64,000 nt of DNA from Pseudoalteromonas rubra (lineage in GTDB: Bacteria; Pseudomonadota; Gammaproteobacteria; Enterobacterales; Alteromonadaceae). The notes beneath the pieces are model-generated. The model made no database searches. It had not been told where the DNA came from and worked only from the letters and a program-made list of their open reading frames with translations. Of this stretch, positions 42,026 to 52,316 are shown one piece after another. Each line of letters starts with the position of its first letter. Position 1 is the first letter of the stretch. Made by a program: the position numbers and the translations under genes. Location: assembly GCF_000967655.1 (NCBI RefSeq), contig NZ_JXYA01000041.1, positions 1 to 64,000 of the forward strand. The letters run 5' to 3'.

Positions 42026-44779
42026 TTAATGCGCCTGCTCCCAGTTGTCACCATGGTCCGCTTCAACCAACAAAGGCACATCCAGGTCGGCAGCCTCACT
42101 CATCAGCTGACAAATATGCTCACTGTACTGCGCCACTTTGTCGGCTTTGACTTCAAAGACCAGTTCATCGTGTACCTGCATCAGCAGCTTGATGTCACTG
42201 TCCTGCTGTGTTGCCAGCCACTGGGCTACTTTGATCATCGCCTTTTTAATGATGTCGGCAGCTGTGCCCTGCATCGGGGCGTTGATAGCAGCACGCTCAG
42301 CCGCCTTGCGACGCGCACCGTTACGTGCCTTGATGTCTGGCAAATATAAACGACGGCCGAACAAGGTTTCAACATAGCCCTGCTCTGCGGCTTTCTCTCG
42401 GGTCGACTCCATATACTCCAGCACACCCGGGAAGCGTTCAAAGTACTTATCCATATAGTGCTGTGCTTCGTGACGCGGAATATCCAGCTGTCTGGCCAGG
42501 CCAAAGGCACTCATACCGTAGATCAGTCCGAAGTTAACCGCTTTGGCCTTGCGACGCATATCGGAGGTGACCTCGTCCAGTGGCACTGAAAAGACTTCAC
42601 TGGCCGTGGCGCTGTGAACATCTTTACCCTCAGCAAAGGCCTTGAGTAAGCCCGTATCCTGAGACAAATGCGCCATGATCCGCAGTTCAATCTGGCTGTA
42701 GTCCGCCGCCATGATCACATGATCCTGATCGGCAACAAAGGCCTGACGGATCCGGCGTCCAGCTTCATTGCGGATCGGAATGTTCTGCAGATTAGGATCG
42801 GTGGAGCTGAGACGACCCGTGGCGGTCACCGCCTGATGATACGAGGTATGCACACGCTGAGTCTGCTCGTTAACCATCTTAGGCAGTTTATCGGTATAGG
42901 TAGACTTAAGCTTGGCCAGGCCGCGATGCTCGATGATCAGTTTAGGTAACGGATAATCATGGGCCAGTTCCTGCAACACCTCTTCTGCCGTCGACGGCGC
43001 ACCTTTGGGCGTCTTCTTCAACACCGGTAGTTCCAGCTTGTCGAACAGGATCGCCTGCAACTGCTTGGTTGAACTGAGGTTGAACTCTTCTCCAGCCAGC
43101 TCAAACGCTTCCTGCTCCAGCTCTTTAAGGCGCGTCTCAATATTGTGGCTCTGCGTGGCCAGCATGTCGCTGTCGATTTTAACACCGGTACGTTCAATCT
43201 CAGAAAGCACGCTGATCAGTGGCAACTCGATGTCTTCAAACACACTCACCAAAGTGGGATGCTGCTGTAATTGCGGCCACAGGTGCTGATGCAAACGCAA
43301 AGTGATGTCGGCATCTTCAGCCGCATAGGGCGCGGCTTTATCCAGCTCAATCTGATTGAAGGTCAGCTGGTTTTTACCTTTACCGGCTATCTCTTCAAAG
43401 CTGATATTTTTATGTCCCAGGTATTTCAGTGCCAGCGAGTCCATATCATGGCGCGTGCCCACACTGTTAAAGACGTAAGATTCCAGCATAGTGTCAAAAG
43501 CGATGCCATTGAGCTCCAGTCCGGCGCGGGCCAGCACGCTCTTGTCGTACTTCAGGTTCTGCCCGACCTTTTTATACTTAGGATCTGCCAGAATAGGGCC
43601 AATCAACTCAAACACCAGCTGCTTGTCGAGCTGTTCGGGCGCACCCACATAATCGTGGCCCAGCGGCAGGTAGGCCGCTTCACCGGCAGCGACCGCAAAG
43701 CTCATACCAACCAGCTCCGCCTGCATGTAATCCAGACTGGTGGTTTCGGTATCAAAGGCAAATAGCTCGGCCTCGCGCAGCTTATCCAGCCAGCGATCCA
43801 GTTGTTCGCGCTCTAAAATGGTCTCATAGTCCACCTCAACCGGTGGCGTGACCACTGAGTCCTGCTCTGTGTCTGCGGCCGTTTCCGGCGCGCTCTTACC
43901 ATCCAGCAGTTCAGCCAGCCAGCGTTTGAATTCACATTGGCCATACAGCTCAATCAACTGATCTTTGTCCATTTCCTGGATCTTGAATTGTTCCAGGTCT
44001 TGTTCAACCTCACAATCCAGTTTGATGGTTGCCAGCTCGTAGGATAATTTCAGTTGTGCTTCGTGTTCTGCCAGTTTCTTCGCCATGGTTTTTGAGCCGC
44101 GGAAACCCAGATCAGCGATTTTATCCAGGTTGGCATAGAGATCGTCAATCGATCCCAGTCCCTGCAACATGGCCAGCGCGGTTTTTTCACCCACACCAGG
44201 CACACCCGGGATGTTATCCACTTTGTCACCCATCAGCGCCAGGTAATCGATGATCAATTCTGGCCCGATACCAAACTTATCCACTACGCCCTGCGGATCT
44301 AAAATGGTGTTGGTCATGGTATTAATTAACGTGACATGCTCATTGACCAGCTGTGCCATGTCTTTATCACCCGTGCTGATCAGCACATGCCTTTGTTGCT
44401 CTGACGCCAGGCGCGAGAAGGTACCAATGACATCATCTGCTTCAACCCCTTCAATGCTGACCAGCGGCAGGCCCATGGCACGAATAATATCGTGGATCGG
44501 GGCTATCTGCGTACGTAGATCATCCGGCATCGGTGGACGATGTGCTTTATATTCACTGTACATCTCATTTCTGAAAGTCGGCCCTTTGGCATCAAACACC
44601 ACTACCATATGGCTGGGCTGATATTGCTTGAGCAAGCTTTTCAGCATGTTGATGACACCGTAAATGGCGCCTGTGGCTTCTCCTTTGGAGTTGGTCAGGT
44701 GCGGTGGCGCATGATAGGCACGAAACAAATACGACGAACCATCGACCAGGATCAGCGGATTTTCAGGGATCTGAGACAT
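42026..44779 (-). CDS. polA: DNA polymerase I
   Basis: The 917-residue enzyme has all three domains: 5'-3' exonuclease (about 1-300, ILVDGSSYLFRAYHA and the GDKD/VPGVGEKTA region), 3'-5' proofreading exonuclease (about 330-515, FDTETTSLD with D-x-E intact) and polymerase (about 530-917, DYSQIELRI, KAVNFGLIYG and VHDE). It fills gaps in repair and removes RNA primers. Length matches E. coli (928). The gene is monocistronic with its own terminator. Confidence 0.98.
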   Translation of the reverse strand: MSQIPENPLILVDGSSYLFRAYHAPPHLTNSKGEATGAIYGVINMLKSLLKQYQPSHMVVVFDAKGPTFRNEMYSEYKAHRPPMPDDLRTQIAPIHDIIRAMGLPLVSIEGVEADDVIGTFSRLASEQQRHVLISTGDKDMAQLVNEHVTLINTMTNTILDPQGVVDKFGIGPELIIDYLALMGDKVDNIPGVPGVGEKTALAMLQGLGSIDDLYANLDKIADLGFRGSKTMAKKLAEHEAQLKLSYELATIKLDCEVEQDLEQFKIQEMDKDQLIELYGQCEFKRWLAELLDGKSAPETAADTEQDSVVTPPVEVDYETILEREQLDRWLDKLREAELFAFDTETTSLDYMQAELVGMSFAVAAGEAAYLPLGHDYVGAPEQLDKQLVFELIGPILADPKYKKVGQNLKYDKSVLARAGLELNGIAFDTMLESYVFNSVGTRHDMDSLALKYLGHKNISFEEIAGKGKNQLTFNQIELDKAAPYAAEDADITLRLHQHLWPQLQQHPTLVSVFEDIELPLISVLSEIERTGVKIDSDMLATQSHNIETRLKELEQEAFELAGEEFNLSSTKQLQAILFDKLELPVLKKTPKGAPSTAEEVLQELAHDYPLPKLIIEHRGLAKLKSTYTDKLPKMVNEQTQRVHTSYHQAVTATGRLSSTDPNLQNIPIRNEAGRRIRQAFVADQDHVIMAADYSQIELRIMAHLSQDTGLLKAFAEGKDVHSATASEVFSVPLDEVTSDMRRKAKAVNFGLIYGMSAFGLARQLDIPRHEAQHYMDKYFERFPGVLEYMESTREKAAEQGYVETLFGRRLYLPDIKARNGARRKAAERAAINAPMQGTAADIIKKAMIKVAQWLATQQDSDIKLLMQVHDELVFEVKADKVAQYSEHICQLMSEAADLDVPLLVEADHGDNWEQAH

Positions 44780-45213
44780 AGTTATAGGGATCCTAAAATT
44801 GGAAGTTTTAAATCTGGGTTAGCATGCCATAAGGGCGGGAATAAAACGAGTCTGACACAGTCCAAAACAGCCCATGAAAAATGGGGATGGCCTGTGGATA
44901 ACTTTGTAGATAAACACGCGCTATCAGCCCACACTTCAAAAAGAAGTCTAGGAGATATATTTAAAACACTGAATATAAAAGGAAATTTCTTTTTACTCTT
45001 TTATATGCTTTAAGCTAAGATTGTGGACAGTGACTTTGGAGTCAGTTTACAGCCTGCAATTGAATGGCTATAAATTCACCGCTTTTTCTCAAGCGGACGC
45101 GTATACTAACACAAACGTTCAAAGATCAAAGCAGATCCTTTATATTTTTTTCTAACTCACGTAATGACAAAATTGCATATATCGAAAATTAAAGACCTTA
45201 AAGGGAGATCCCG
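44780..45213. other. Divergent promoter region of polA and elbB
   Basis: About 430 bases with no gene. One sequence, TGTGGATAA (44894-44902, reverse TTATCCACA), is a perfect DnaA box. I see no terminator and no Spot 42-like RNA here. Confidence 0.5.
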
Positions 45214-45864
45214 ATGAAACAAGTAGCGATCATTTTAAGCGGTTGTGGCGTCTTTGACGGTGCTGAGATCCATGAATCTGTCCTGACTATGCTGCACCTC
45301 GAGCGCCTCGGTGCGCGTTATCAGTGCTTTGCGCCGAATGTTCAGCAGCACCATGTAATCAACCACCTCACAGGAGAAGAGCAGGACGAGCAGCGTAATG
45401 TGCTGGTAGAAGCGGCGCGTATTGCGCGCGGTGAGGTCGCAGATCTGGCCACACTGGATCCCAGTGAATTTGATGCCTTGATCTTGCCTGGTGGCTTTGG
45501 GGTGGCGAAAAACCTCTCTGATTTTGCCTTTAAGGGTGCACAGTCCAGCATCCTGGCAACGGTCAAAGAACAATGTCAGGCTTTTCACCAACAAAGTAAG
45601 CCTATTGCTTATTTATGTATTGCCCCGGCACTGATTGGCCACATTCATGCCAAAGGCACACTGGCGACGATAGGCAACGACGAAGCCACGGCTCAGGCCG
45701 TTGAAGCTTTAGGTGCCAGTCATATCAATTGTGGCGTGTCTGACATTGTTGTCGATGACACGCATAAAGTGATCAGCACACCGGCCTACATGCTGGCAGG
45801 CTCTATCAGTGAAGCATCAGCCGGTATTGAAAAAGCGGTGCAAAAACTCATTGAACTGGCGTAA
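45214..45864 (+). CDS. elbB: ElbB-type glyoxalase / isoprenoid biosynthesis protein
   Basis: The 216-residue DJ-1/PfpI-like protein matches ElbB: QVAIILSGCGVFDGAEIHES at the start (ILSGCGVFDG is the signature), ALILPGGFGVAKNL, and the nucleophile-elbow Cys in YLCIAPA. ElbB has weak glyoxalase activity in E. coli and was tied to isoprenoid yield. AAAGGGAG precedes the ATG. Single gene. Confidence 0.93.
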   Translation: MKQVAIILSGCGVFDGAEIHESVLTMLHLERLGARYQCFAPNVQQHHVINHLTGEEQDEQRNVLVEAARIARGEVADLATLDPSEFDALILPGGFGVAKNLSDFAFKGAQSSILATVKEQCQAFHQQSKPIAYLCIAPALIGHIHAKGTLATIGNDEATAQAVEALGASHINCGVSDIVVDDTHKVISTPAYMLAGSISEASAGIEKAVQKLIELA

Positions 45865-45872
45865 CGCAAAAT

Positions 45873-45900
45873 AAGGCGGCATCACGCCGCCTATTCTATT
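45873..45900 (+). terminator. elbB terminator
   Basis: AGGCGGC and GCCGCCT make a 7-base stem, 9 bases after the stop, followed by a moderately T-rich tail (ATTCTATTGTT). Confidence 0.6.
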
Positions 45901-46093
45901 GTTCGAAAAAACACCACAGCTGCAAAAATTCTCCCCCTTCACCCTGTGATTTTTTGCCCTAACGCAATAAATTTTATTTTTTAGTCGCTTATAATCAAGT
46001 TTACGTTTTATAAATTAGTTGGTGACGTTATAATCGGCTTAATTCCGTCATCCATCGTGATAGATCACGTTCAATTTGAAGTGAGCAAGGTAA

Positions 46094-46483
46094 ATGAAGA
46101 AACTTTCAGCAGCACTGTTATTGCTATCTACTGCGGCAATCGCACAGCCATTCGACAATTCTTTAACTGAAGAAGCGATTAAAAAGCGTCTTGAGCCTGT
46201 AGGCTCTGTCTACCTGGCGGGTGCCGAAGATACTGCTGCCGCTGCCCCAACTGGCCCACGTACTGGTGAGCAAGTATATCAGGCTTCCTGTTTCGCTTGT
46301 CATGGCACAGGCGCGCTAGGTGCACCTAAAACAGCTGATGACTGGGCACCTCGTATTGCTAAAGGCAACGACGTACTACTTGACCACGCGATCAATGGCT
46401 TCAATGCCATGCCACCTCGCGGTACCTGTATGGACTGTAGCGATGACGAAATTGCAGCAGCCATCGACTTCATGATTAAGTAA
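46094..46483 (+). CDS. Cytochrome c5
   Basis: This 129-residue monoheme cytochrome has a signal peptide (MKKLSAALLLLSTAAIA), heme site CFACH (about 68-72), GALGAPKTADDWAPR, and the C-terminal CMDCS cysteine pair with a methionine ligand in GFNAMPPRG typical of c5. It shuttles electrons in the periplasm. AGTGAGCAAGGTAA precedes the ATG. A hairpin GGGGATG/CATCCCC follows at about 46498-46522. Confidence 0.93.
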   Translation: MKKLSAALLLLSTAAIAQPFDNSLTEEAIKKRLEPVGSVYLAGAEDTAAAAPTGPRTGEQVYQASCFACHGTGALGAPKTADDWAPRIAKGNDVLLDHAINGFNAMPPRGTCMDCSDDEIAAAIDFMIK

Positions 46484-46497
46484 ATAATCGCCGCATG

Positions 46498-46522
46498 GGG
46501 ATGAATAACACATCCCCTTCAA
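46498..46522 (+). terminator. Cytochrome c5 terminator-like hairpin
   Basis: GGGGATG-AATAACA-CATCCCC follows the stop by about 15 bases. There is no strong T tract, so confidence is moderate. Confidence 0.45.
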
Positions 46523-46640
46523 TGACGTGTCTTGTCGCAAAATTCTCGACAATTATCACCATATTGTTATTAAAATTTTGCACTTGACCCCTCATTGTAA
46601 AAGTGAAAATATAAGAACAATAAATAGACAATAACAACTC

Positions 46641-49226
46641 TTGGTTTCATCATTGGAAGATCCCAGCGTCCTAGTTCGCAAACTGACTCGAAAGAACCGC
46701 CGTTTAGAGTCCTTGCTGAAAAAATATAAACAAAACTCACACCTGCAGCATGCCCTGATCCAGTTATCAGAGCAGGCCAGCACAGTGGCGGAGTTGACGC
46801 TGCTATATCCCGCTATTCACAGCATTTTAGAACAATACCTGCCTAGTAAAAGCTTTTATGTGGTGTTACAAAACCAGTTCACTCAGGGGCTGGAGCTTTC
46901 TTATTTTGTTGACGAAAAAGATGGTATTTCGGTCCCTTTGCATGAGGCGAACCACTTTAGCCAGGGAATAACGGGCTACGTCTTTAAAAACCGACAAACT
47001 TTGTATCTGAACCGCCAACAAATGGAGCATATGAGTGCACAGGGGCTGTTCAAGGCATTGGGCACCCAGGCTGAGCATTGGGTGGGCGTTCCTATTTTCC
47101 GCGAAAAAACCATCATTGGCGTTATGGTATCGCAAAACTATGCGGCGGATGAGCATTACAGTGAGCAACAAGTAGAGTTGCTCGAAGTCATGTCTTTGTA
47201 TCTGGCAACCGCCATTGAGCGCGTCAAAAAACGCGAGCTGTTAGAGTCTGAAGTTAAAATTAGAACCCGTGCTCTGATGCAGAGTAACGAGGCGCTCAAT
47301 ACCGAAATTGAGCAACGTAAGCGGGCACTGGAACGGCAACAGATCCTGTTTAAGATAGCAGAGCTGGCAACGCAGTTCAGCGACATAGACGACGTATACC
47401 AGCAAGTTCACCAGATCATGCGCTCTATTACTTTTGCCGATAACCTGTTTATTGCGCTACATGACAAGGCGTCTAACTGGCTCACTTTCCCATATAGCGT
47501 GGATGAGATGACCCAGTACAAGCCACGGCCCTTTGCCAATGGCTACAGTGAACTGGTGATCACCACTGAGCGCAGCCAGCTGATCGACACTAAGCGGGCA
47601 CAAGTACTGATCGACAATGAAATTGTTAAACGACCCGACAATTACCAGCTACAAAATGCCGCCACCAGTTGGCTGGGCGCCCCACTGAAAACGGCAAAAG
47701 GGGTGATTGGTCTTATCGCCTGTCAGGCCTATAACCATGAGTACGAATACAATCACGAGGATGTTGAATTAATTTCATTTGTCTCGAACCAGATTGCCTC
47801 GGTTTTACAAACGCATTTAGCCAATCAGGCACTCAAGGCCAGCAACCTGGAGCTGGAACATCGGGTTGCTGAAAAAACCAAAGAGTTGCGTCAGACCAAT
47901 TTGCATTTACAGATGCAAATTGAAGAGAGAAAAAAGATTGAGCAGCAGCTGTATCATGATGCGCATCATGATCCCCTGACCACGCTGCCAAACCGTTTGC
48001 TGTTCCTGACTCAGCTGGAAAAAACCTTACAAAAGTACCAGCGTTACCCGGACAATAACTTTGCCGTTTTATTTATCGATCTCGATAAATTTAAAGACAT
48101 CAACGATGAACTGGGTCACCAGGCGGGCGATCAGTTCTTAATCTGGGTCAGTAAAGCATTTTCGGAATGTATTCGTGAGCACGACTTACTGGCCCGTCTG
48201 GCCGGTGATGAATTTGTGATCCTGCTGGATCATCTGAGCGATCGCCAGCAGGCAGAAGATGTTGCCAAACGTTTGATCAGAGTGATGCAGCAGCCGTTTT
48301 GTATGAAAGGCGTATGTATGCAAAGTGGCGCCAGTATTGGTATTACCTACAGCAACAAAGACTACAAAAATACCGATGAGATCATCCGTGATGCCGACGC
48401 GGCTATGTATTACGCCAAAAATGCCGGTCGCGGGCGCTACGAGTTTTATCATCCACTGCTCAGCGCAGCCAGCACCCAAAGCAAGCAAACGGAATACCAC
48501 CATCTCAGCGCTCTGCCGGTACACTTTCGCAGTACCGAAATCGTCAATATGGCCAATCATGGCCAGCAGATTGTGATGTTAGAGGCGTTCGGCGAACACC
48601 CGGTTCTTGGCAGCACCAGCTTCGACATTCTCAAAAAATTTGCCGCCGCTAAAGATGAGCAACTAAAAATCGAAATGCAGCTGCTGGGTCAGGCACTCGA
48701 GCAGGCCACAACCCTTGGCAAAGCGCAAACTGCCGATGTGCTGTTTGCCTGTTCATGTGCCATTTTGGAAAGCACCACCTTTGGCGAGCTGAAACAATTA
48801 CTCAGCCAGCGTGCCAGCAACCTGTGTTTGTTGTTTGATGAAAGTGAGATCCGCTACGCATCGAGTATGCAGCTGGAAAACCTCAAAGAGCTGTGCAGCC
48901 TGGGGATTGCGGTTGGCCTGAATGACTTTGCCAAAGATCGCTGCGATCTGGCGCTGCTCAGTCATATTGAGTTTAAATATTTGCTGCTCAGTTCAACGTT
49001 CAGCAAGCGGGTCTTGCAACAAAACAGCTATGACGTGCAGCTCCAGGGGATCCTGGCGGTCACGGCGCTGAAGTCCATTCAGGTTATCGCCAAGGGTCCG
49101 GCCATTTTAAATTTCAGAAGTCTGCTGGAACGTCACGGACTGAGCCTGTTTTTTGGCAAGCAACAAAGCTTGTCGGGGGCCAGCCAGAGCGATCCGGCCA
49201 CCGCACACGAATCTCTGCCGCTTTAA
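46641..49226 (+). CDS. GAF-GAF-GGDEF protein with degenerate EAL-like tail
   Basis: The 861-residue cytoplasmic protein begins with a coiled coil, then two GAF-like sensor domains (about 40-195 and 235-395), a second coiled coil (LELEHRVAEKTKELRQTN), a diguanylate cyclase domain (about 445-605) and a C-terminal EAL-related region. The cyclase signature is AGDEF, an accepted active variant of GGDEF, so c-di-GMP synthesis is plausible. The EAL-like part lacks the E-x-L catalytic motif and is probably regulatory. The start (TTG 46641) is uncertain, with no clear ribosome site. Confidence 0.85.
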   Translation: MVSSLEDPSVLVRKLTRKNRRLESLLKKYKQNSHLQHALIQLSEQASTVAELTLLYPAIHSILEQYLPSKSFYVVLQNQFTQGLELSYFVDEKDGISVPLHEANHFSQGITGYVFKNRQTLYLNRQQMEHMSAQGLFKALGTQAEHWVGVPIFREKTIIGVMVSQNYAADEHYSEQQVELLEVMSLYLATAIERVKKRELLESEVKIRTRALMQSNEALNTEIEQRKRALERQQILFKIAELATQFSDIDDVYQQVHQIMRSITFADNLFIALHDKASNWLTFPYSVDEMTQYKPRPFANGYSELVITTERSQLIDTKRAQVLIDNEIVKRPDNYQLQNAATSWLGAPLKTAKGVIGLIACQAYNHEYEYNHEDVELISFVSNQIASVLQTHLANQALKASNLELEHRVAEKTKELRQTNLHLQMQIEERKKIEQQLYHDAHHDPLTTLPNRLLFLTQLEKTLQKYQRYPDNNFAVLFIDLDKFKDINDELGHQAGDQFLIWVSKAFSECIREHDLLARLAGDEFVILLDHLSDRQQAEDVAKRLIRVMQQPFCMKGVCMQSGASIGITYSNKDYKNTDEIIRDADAAMYYAKNAGRGRYEFYHPLLSAASTQSKQTEYHHLSALPVHFRSTEIVNMANHGQQIVMLEAFGEHPVLGSTSFDILKKFAAAKDEQLKIEMQLLGQALEQATTLGKAQTADVLFACSCAILESTTFGELKQLLSQRASNLCLLFDESEIRYASSMQLENLKELCSLGIAVGLNDFAKDRCDLALLSHIEFKYLLLSSTFSKRVLQQNSYDVQLQGILAVTALKSIQVIAKGPAILNFRSLLERHGLSLFFGKQQSLSGASQSDPATAHESLPL

Positions 49227-51235
49227 CGTTTTAGCATCGCCCGCAGATTGGCCACCCGGGCCTGACCTTTCTCCATGCGCTCGGCCTGTGACTGCACGGG
49301 CTTTTTACCTTCACTTTGAATATCATCTTGCGGCATTTCCTGCACAAAGCGACTGAGTTCCGGAGTGATCTGTTCACCAAACTGACGACGACTCCTGGCG
49401 TAGGTCATGGTCAGCGTCTGCTGCGCCCGGGTTACGCCCACATAGGCCAGACGACGCTCCTCCTCCACATTGTCTTCGTCTATGCTGGTCTGGTGCGGCA
49501 ACAAGCCTTCTTCCATACCGACCATAAAGACGTGTGGATACTCCAGCCCTTTCGAGGCATGTAAGGTCAGCAGTTGCACCGCATCGCTGTCGTCTTCTTC
49601 TTCATTGCGCTCCAGCATATCACGCAGCGTCAGCTTGCTGACCACCTCGGGCAAAGTCATAGCTGGATTGTCGGCATCGCCCGTGAGCATGTCGCTGATC
49701 CAACGATACAGTTCAGACACGTTCTTCATGCGCATTTCGGCGGCTTTGGCACTCGGCGACGACTCATACAAATAGGCTTCGTAATTGATCTCCCGTACCA
49801 TGTCCTTCACGGCTTCCAGGGTATCTCCGCGGGTGGCCCTGTCGCTCAGTTCCACCACCCAGCGGGCAAATCCCATCAGGGCATTCAGACCACGGCCGCT
49901 GAGGCGCTGTGGCAGCTCAGGTTCAAAACAGGCAGCAAATAAACTGATGTGCTTATCGTTGGCCAGACTCCCCAGCTTCTCCAGCGTCACCGGCCCGATC
50001 TCACGGCGCGGGGTATTCACGATGCGCAAAAACGCATTGTCGTCGTCCTGATTAACCAGCAAGCGCAAGTACGCCATGATGTCTTTTATTTCACTGCGGG
50101 CAAAAAACGACATACCGCCACTGATCTTATAAGGAATGCGGTTCGCCATCAGGGCTTTTTCGAATACCCGTGCCTGATGATTACCCCGATACAAAATGGC
50201 GTAGTCTTTGTAACTGGTGCGCTTCATAAACTTATGGGAAATGATCTCCGCCACCACCCGCTCGGCTTCATGCTCTTCATCGCGAGTTGGGATCAGGCGC
50301 AGTGGATCCCCATACCCCAGCTCACTGAATAGTTTTTTGTCGAACTCATGAGGGTTATTGGCGATCAGAATATTCGCCGCCTTCAGGATCCGCCCGGCAC
50401 TGCGGTAGTTTTGTTCCAGTTTTATCAGGCGCAGCCCCGGAAAATCTTTGCTCAGCAGCACCAGATTTTGTGGCTTGGCACCGCGCCATGAATAGATAGA
50501 CTGGTCGTCATCTCCTACCACGGTAAAGCGGGCACGCTCACCCACCAGCAGCTTTACCAGCTGATACTGGCTGGTGTTGGTATCCTGATATTCATCCACC
50601 AGCAGGTAACGAAAACGCGCCTGCCAGCGCTCGCGCACTTCGACTGAGCTATTTAACAGCAACGTGGGGATCATGATCAGATCGTCAAAATCGAGTGCGT
50701 TATAGGCTCTGAGCTGAGTCTGATAGCGGGCATACAGCTGGGCAAACAACGCTTTTTGCGCTTCACCGGCTTCACGAATGGCGCGCTCGGGCTGGATCAG
50801 TTCATTCTTCCAGTTACCAATTTGCATCTTCAGCAGGTTAAGCAGATCTTTGTCGCGATCCAGCTCTTTTTCGGTCAGTTCGGCCAGCAGCTGATGGGTA
50901 TCCTGATCGTCAAACAGAGAAAAGCCCGGCTTATAGCCCAGCGTTTTCACTTCCTTTTTAATGATCTCCAGTCCCAGGGTATGGAAGGTCGAGACCCACA
51001 GCCCTTTGGCTTCTTGCTTGCCCAGTGTCTGCGATACCCGCTCACGCATTTCTTTGGCGGCCTTGTTGGTAAAGGTCACCGCCGCAATGTTGCGCGCCTT
51101 GTACTCACATTTTTGTACCAGATAGGCTATTTTGTTGGTGATCACCCGGGTTTTACCAGAGCCGGCACCGGCCAGTACCAGACAGGGTCCGCTGATATAC
51201 TTAACGGCTTCGTCTTGTTTCGGGTTCAGTTTCAT
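49223..51235 (-). CDS. rep: ATP-dependent DNA helicase Rep
   Basis: The 670-residue SF1A helicase unwinds 3'-5' and supports replication restart through proteins on DNA. Motifs: Walker A LAGAGSGKTRVITNKIAYL (about 21-28 core), motif II VDEYQDTN, QNYRS (motif IV), and VI-like VTRAQQTL. Size matches E. coli Rep (673). It overlaps the 3' end of the convergent GGDEF gene by 4 bases. Confidence 0.96.
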   Translation of the reverse strand: MKLNPKQDEAVKYISGPCLVLAGAGSGKTRVITNKIAYLVQKCEYKARNIAAVTFTNKAAKEMRERVSQTLGKQEAKGLWVSTFHTLGLEIIKKEVKTLGYKPGFSLFDDQDTHQLLAELTEKELDRDKDLLNLLKMQIGNWKNELIQPERAIREAGEAQKALFAQLYARYQTQLRAYNALDFDDLIMIPTLLLNSSVEVRERWQARFRYLLVDEYQDTNTSQYQLVKLLVGERARFTVVGDDDQSIYSWRGAKPQNLVLLSKDFPGLRLIKLEQNYRSAGRILKAANILIANNPHEFDKKLFSELGYGDPLRLIPTRDEEHEAERVVAEIISHKFMKRTSYKDYAILYRGNHQARVFEKALMANRIPYKISGGMSFFARSEIKDIMAYLRLLVNQDDDNAFLRIVNTPRREIGPVTLEKLGSLANDKHISLFAACFEPELPQRLSGRGLNALMGFARWVVELSDRATRGDTLEAVKDMVREINYEAYLYESSPSAKAAEMRMKNVSELYRWISDMLTGDADNPAMTLPEVVSKLTLRDMLERNEEEDDSDAVQLLTLHASKGLEYPHVFMVGMEEGLLPHQTSIDEDNVEEERRLAYVGVTRAQQTLTMTYARSRRQFGEQITPELSRFVQEMPQDDIQSEGKKPVQSQAERMEKGQARVANLRAMLKR

Positions 51236-51362
51236 ACTCTGTGATCACCTTTAGTCAATAAGCTGCTAAGTTTACCGTAATGCTCAAGTGGATCCCAAGC
51301 GCTTTTAACCGGTGACCGCTTTAGGTAAGATAGAGACTATAATCAAGCTTAGAGGCCAGCCC

Positions 51363-51632
51363 ATGATCAACCCAGCAAAAATTGAAGAAATCGCCAAGCA
51401 GATCTCCAGTAACATGCCACAAGGCGTGAAAAACCTGGCAGATACCTTTGAAAGCAAAACCAAACAAGCCATTCAAAATAAACTGGCAGAGATGGATTTT
51501 GTCAGTCGTGAAGAATTTGATATTCAGAGCAAAGTACTGATCAAAACCCGTGAAAAGCTGACTGAACTGGAAGCCAAAGTGGCCGAATTAGAGGCGAAGC
51601 TGGCCGCTCAGGAGAACAACCAGCCAGAATAG
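51363..51632 (+). CDS. ubiK: Ubiquinone biosynthesis accessory factor UbiK
   Basis: The 89-residue protein starts at ATG 51363 (MINPAKIEEIAKQI; GAGG upstream); the frame is open to 51312 without homology. A helical N-terminus leads to a C-terminal coiled coil (TRKLTELEAKVAELEAKL-like). UbiK (formerly YqiC) helps the aerobic Ubi complex assemble with UbiJ. It lies between rep and a convergent carbonic anhydrase. Confidence 0.9.
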   Translation: MINPAKIEEIAKQISSNMPQGVKNLADTFESKTKQAIQNKLAEMDFVSREEFDIQSKVLIKTREKLTELEAKVAELEAKLAAQENNQPE

Positions 51633-51638
51633 TCAATG

Positions 51639-52307
51639 CTACAACTGGTAGCGCTTGGCCAGGTCCACCAGGGCCCGCTCGTAGTGCGTTGCCAGTTGCT
51701 CTTCGCGCTCTATCTGAGTATTCAGCTCTTTGAGCAGGCCATCGGCCAGGCCATACACCCAGCCGTGAATGGTTAACTTTTGGCCCCGCGCCCAGGCATC
51801 CTGTACCACATTGGTTCGGCATACGTTACGAACCTGCTCAATCACGTTGAGCTCGCACAAAGCATCGCAACGCTGCTCAGGGTGGATTTCATTGAGCATC
51901 GCCTGATGCATTTCTTTGACATCACCGACATGGCGCAGCCAGTTATCTATCAGACCTAAGCGGGCATCTTCCAAAGCCGCACGAACACCGCCACAGCCAT
52001 AATGCCCGACAATCAGCACATGCTCTACTTTCAATACCTCAATAGCGTACTGCATCACAGACAAACAATTATGGTCGGTATGCACCACCACATTGGCCAC
52101 ATTGCGGTGAACAAACAAGTCCCCCGGCATTAAGTCGACAATCTGGTTAGCCGGTACCCGTGAGTCGGAGCAACCGATCCACAAATAATTAGGATTCTGC
52201 TGCATCGATAGCTTGGCAAAAAATTCCGGGTTATTGGTCTGAGTCTGTTTCGCCCACTGGCGATTGTTATTGAGCAAGTGTTGCAGCTGGCTGTCAGACT
52301 GACACAT
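51639..52307 (-). CDS. can: Beta-class carbonic anhydrase
   Basis: This 222-residue enzyme interconverts CO2 and bicarbonate. Zinc ligands are visible: Cys in LWIGCSDSRVPAN (about 40-52), His and Cys in VGHYGCGGVRA (about 100-105). The Asp-Arg pair of the active site is also in CSDSR. Length and order match E. coli Can. It is preceded 9 bases upstream by a methyltransferase gene, so co-transcription is likely. AAGGAGTAGCC-like sequence precedes the ATG. Confidence 0.96.
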   Translation of the reverse strand: MCQSDSQLQHLLNNNRQWAKQTQTNNPEFFAKLSMQQNPNYLWIGCSDSRVPANQIVDLMPGDLFVHRNVANVVVHTDHNCLSVMQYAIEVLKVEHVLIVGHYGCGGVRAALEDARLGLIDNWLRHVGDVKEMHQAMLNEIHPEQRCDALCELNVIEQVRNVCRTNVVQDAWARGQKLTIHGWVYGLADGLLKELNTQIEREEQLATHYERALVDLAKRYQL

Positions 52308-52316
52308 GGCTACTCC